A stretch of 64,000 nt of DNA, from positions 1,488,001-1,552,000 of the forward strand of contig NZ_CP110139.1 of assembly GCF_025979885.1 (NCBI RefSeq). The letters run 5' to 3'. The stretch comes from Hymenobacter sp. YIM 151500-1 (GTDB taxonomy: Bacteria; Bacteroidota; Bacteroidia; Cytophagales; Hymenobacteraceae). Below are positions 63,836 to 64,000 of the stretch, one piece after another; position 1 is the first letter of the stretch, and each line of letters starts with the position of its first letter. Both the position numbers and the translations under genes were made by a program. The notes under the pieces were generated by a model. It was not told the DNA's origin. It saw nothing but the letters and a program-made list of their open reading frames with translations, and ran no database searches.

Positions 63836-64000
63836 TCAGCTCAGCTTACTGCTTCGCAGCAGCAGATTGGGGTCTGGGCATAGGGCAGCCCACTGGTCAC
63901 GTTCAGGCAAGGCGGCCACCCCAGGAAAGTTGCCTTCCCGCCCCTGTAGGTCGGCAATAAGCTGGAAGTGCAGGTGGGAGGGCCAGTCACCGTTTTCGGG
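63836..64000 (-). CDS. C-terminus of an M23-type peptidase, cut by the window end
   Basis: Only the last 54 residues are present; the gene continues beyond 64000. They read PENGDWPSHLHFQLIADLQG, then REGNFPGVAALPERDQWAAL and CPDPNLLLRSSKLS. The HLHF motif supplies the H-x-H metal ligand of M23 (LytM-like) endopeptidases, and the GDWPxHLHFQ context with CPDPNLLL is one I recall from peptidoglycan DD-metallopeptidase proteins of this phylum, some of them fused to aminotransferases. Export and full length cannot be judged. Confidence 0.7.
   Translation of the reverse strand, partial: PENGDWPSHLHFQLIADLQGREGNFPGVAALPERDQWAALCPDPNLLLRSSKLS

Overview
This 64 kb window is GC-rich bacterial chromosome that I would place in the Bacteroidota, family Hymenobacteraceae (Hymenobacter or a close relative). 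The reasons are indirect but agree with each other. Promoters show the Bacteroidota -7 element TAnnTTTG and start codons lack clear Shine-Dalgarno sequences. There is a type IX secretion sorting tail, a TonB receptor with a carboxypeptidase-regulatory-like N-domain, LytS/LytTR signalling, Bat-type vWA/TPR genes and a GH3 glucosidase. Nothing looks like a prophage, plasmid, CRISPR array or transposase. The accessory character comes from many intergenic inverted repeats and from a few gene remnants.

Layout. 1-9.7 kb (minus strand): the 3' part of an agmatinase-type ureohydrolase, then a compact chemosensory operon read from a promoter at 9790-9820: a very large soluble poly-HAMP receptor, CheW, CheY, CheB, CheA and CheC. 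No cheR is present. 10-24 kb (mostly plus): topA, a CPBP protease, a DUF4846 lipoprotein, a sirtuin, a YdjM-like membrane protein, a T9SS-secreted beta-helix protein, a serine hydrolase, a TonB receptor and an acyl-carrier-like protein lacking its serine. 23.5-30 kb: a LytS/LytTR pair, then the convergent polyphosphate pair ppx and ppk1 sharing a 48-bp inverted repeat, ridA and a truncated WYL-domain gene. 30-39 kb (minus): gyrB, a secreted nuclease, a periplasmic molybdenum aldehyde oxidoreductase (paoABC-like), an alcohol-dehydrogenase remnant and a cyclophilin-like protein. 39-43 kb: a five-PAS histidine kinase and a GAF protein. 43.6-44 kb: tRNA-Arg, tRNA-Pro and tRNA-Ser in one minus-strand cluster with a visible promoter and terminator. 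44-52.5 kb (plus): vWA and TPR genes, a VOC protein, a thiolase, a GH3 enzyme and a secreted MORN-repeat protein.

52.7-62.5 kb (minus) looks like one regulated export module: a sensor kinase and an NtrC-type sigma-54 activator, two FtsX-type permeases, an ABC ATPase, a TolC outer-membrane protein and an HlyD-type adaptor. Upstream of both the HlyD-TolC unit and the ABC unit lie a nearly identical 33-bp palindromic element and, 63-64 bp nearer the gene, a nearly identical sigma-54-like box. The two-component pair therefore probably drives both halves of the exporter. The window ends with an MDR-type oxidoreductase and the C-terminus of an M23 peptidase.

The points most worth a second look are the matched activator and sigma-54 sites of the exporter, the 351-bp composite inverted repeat at 54072-54422 whose internal hairpins covary between arms, the poly-HAMP receptor with its basic tail, and the repeated placement of palindromic elements between genes that would otherwise be co-transcribed. 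All calls come from reading the sequence; no database search was run.
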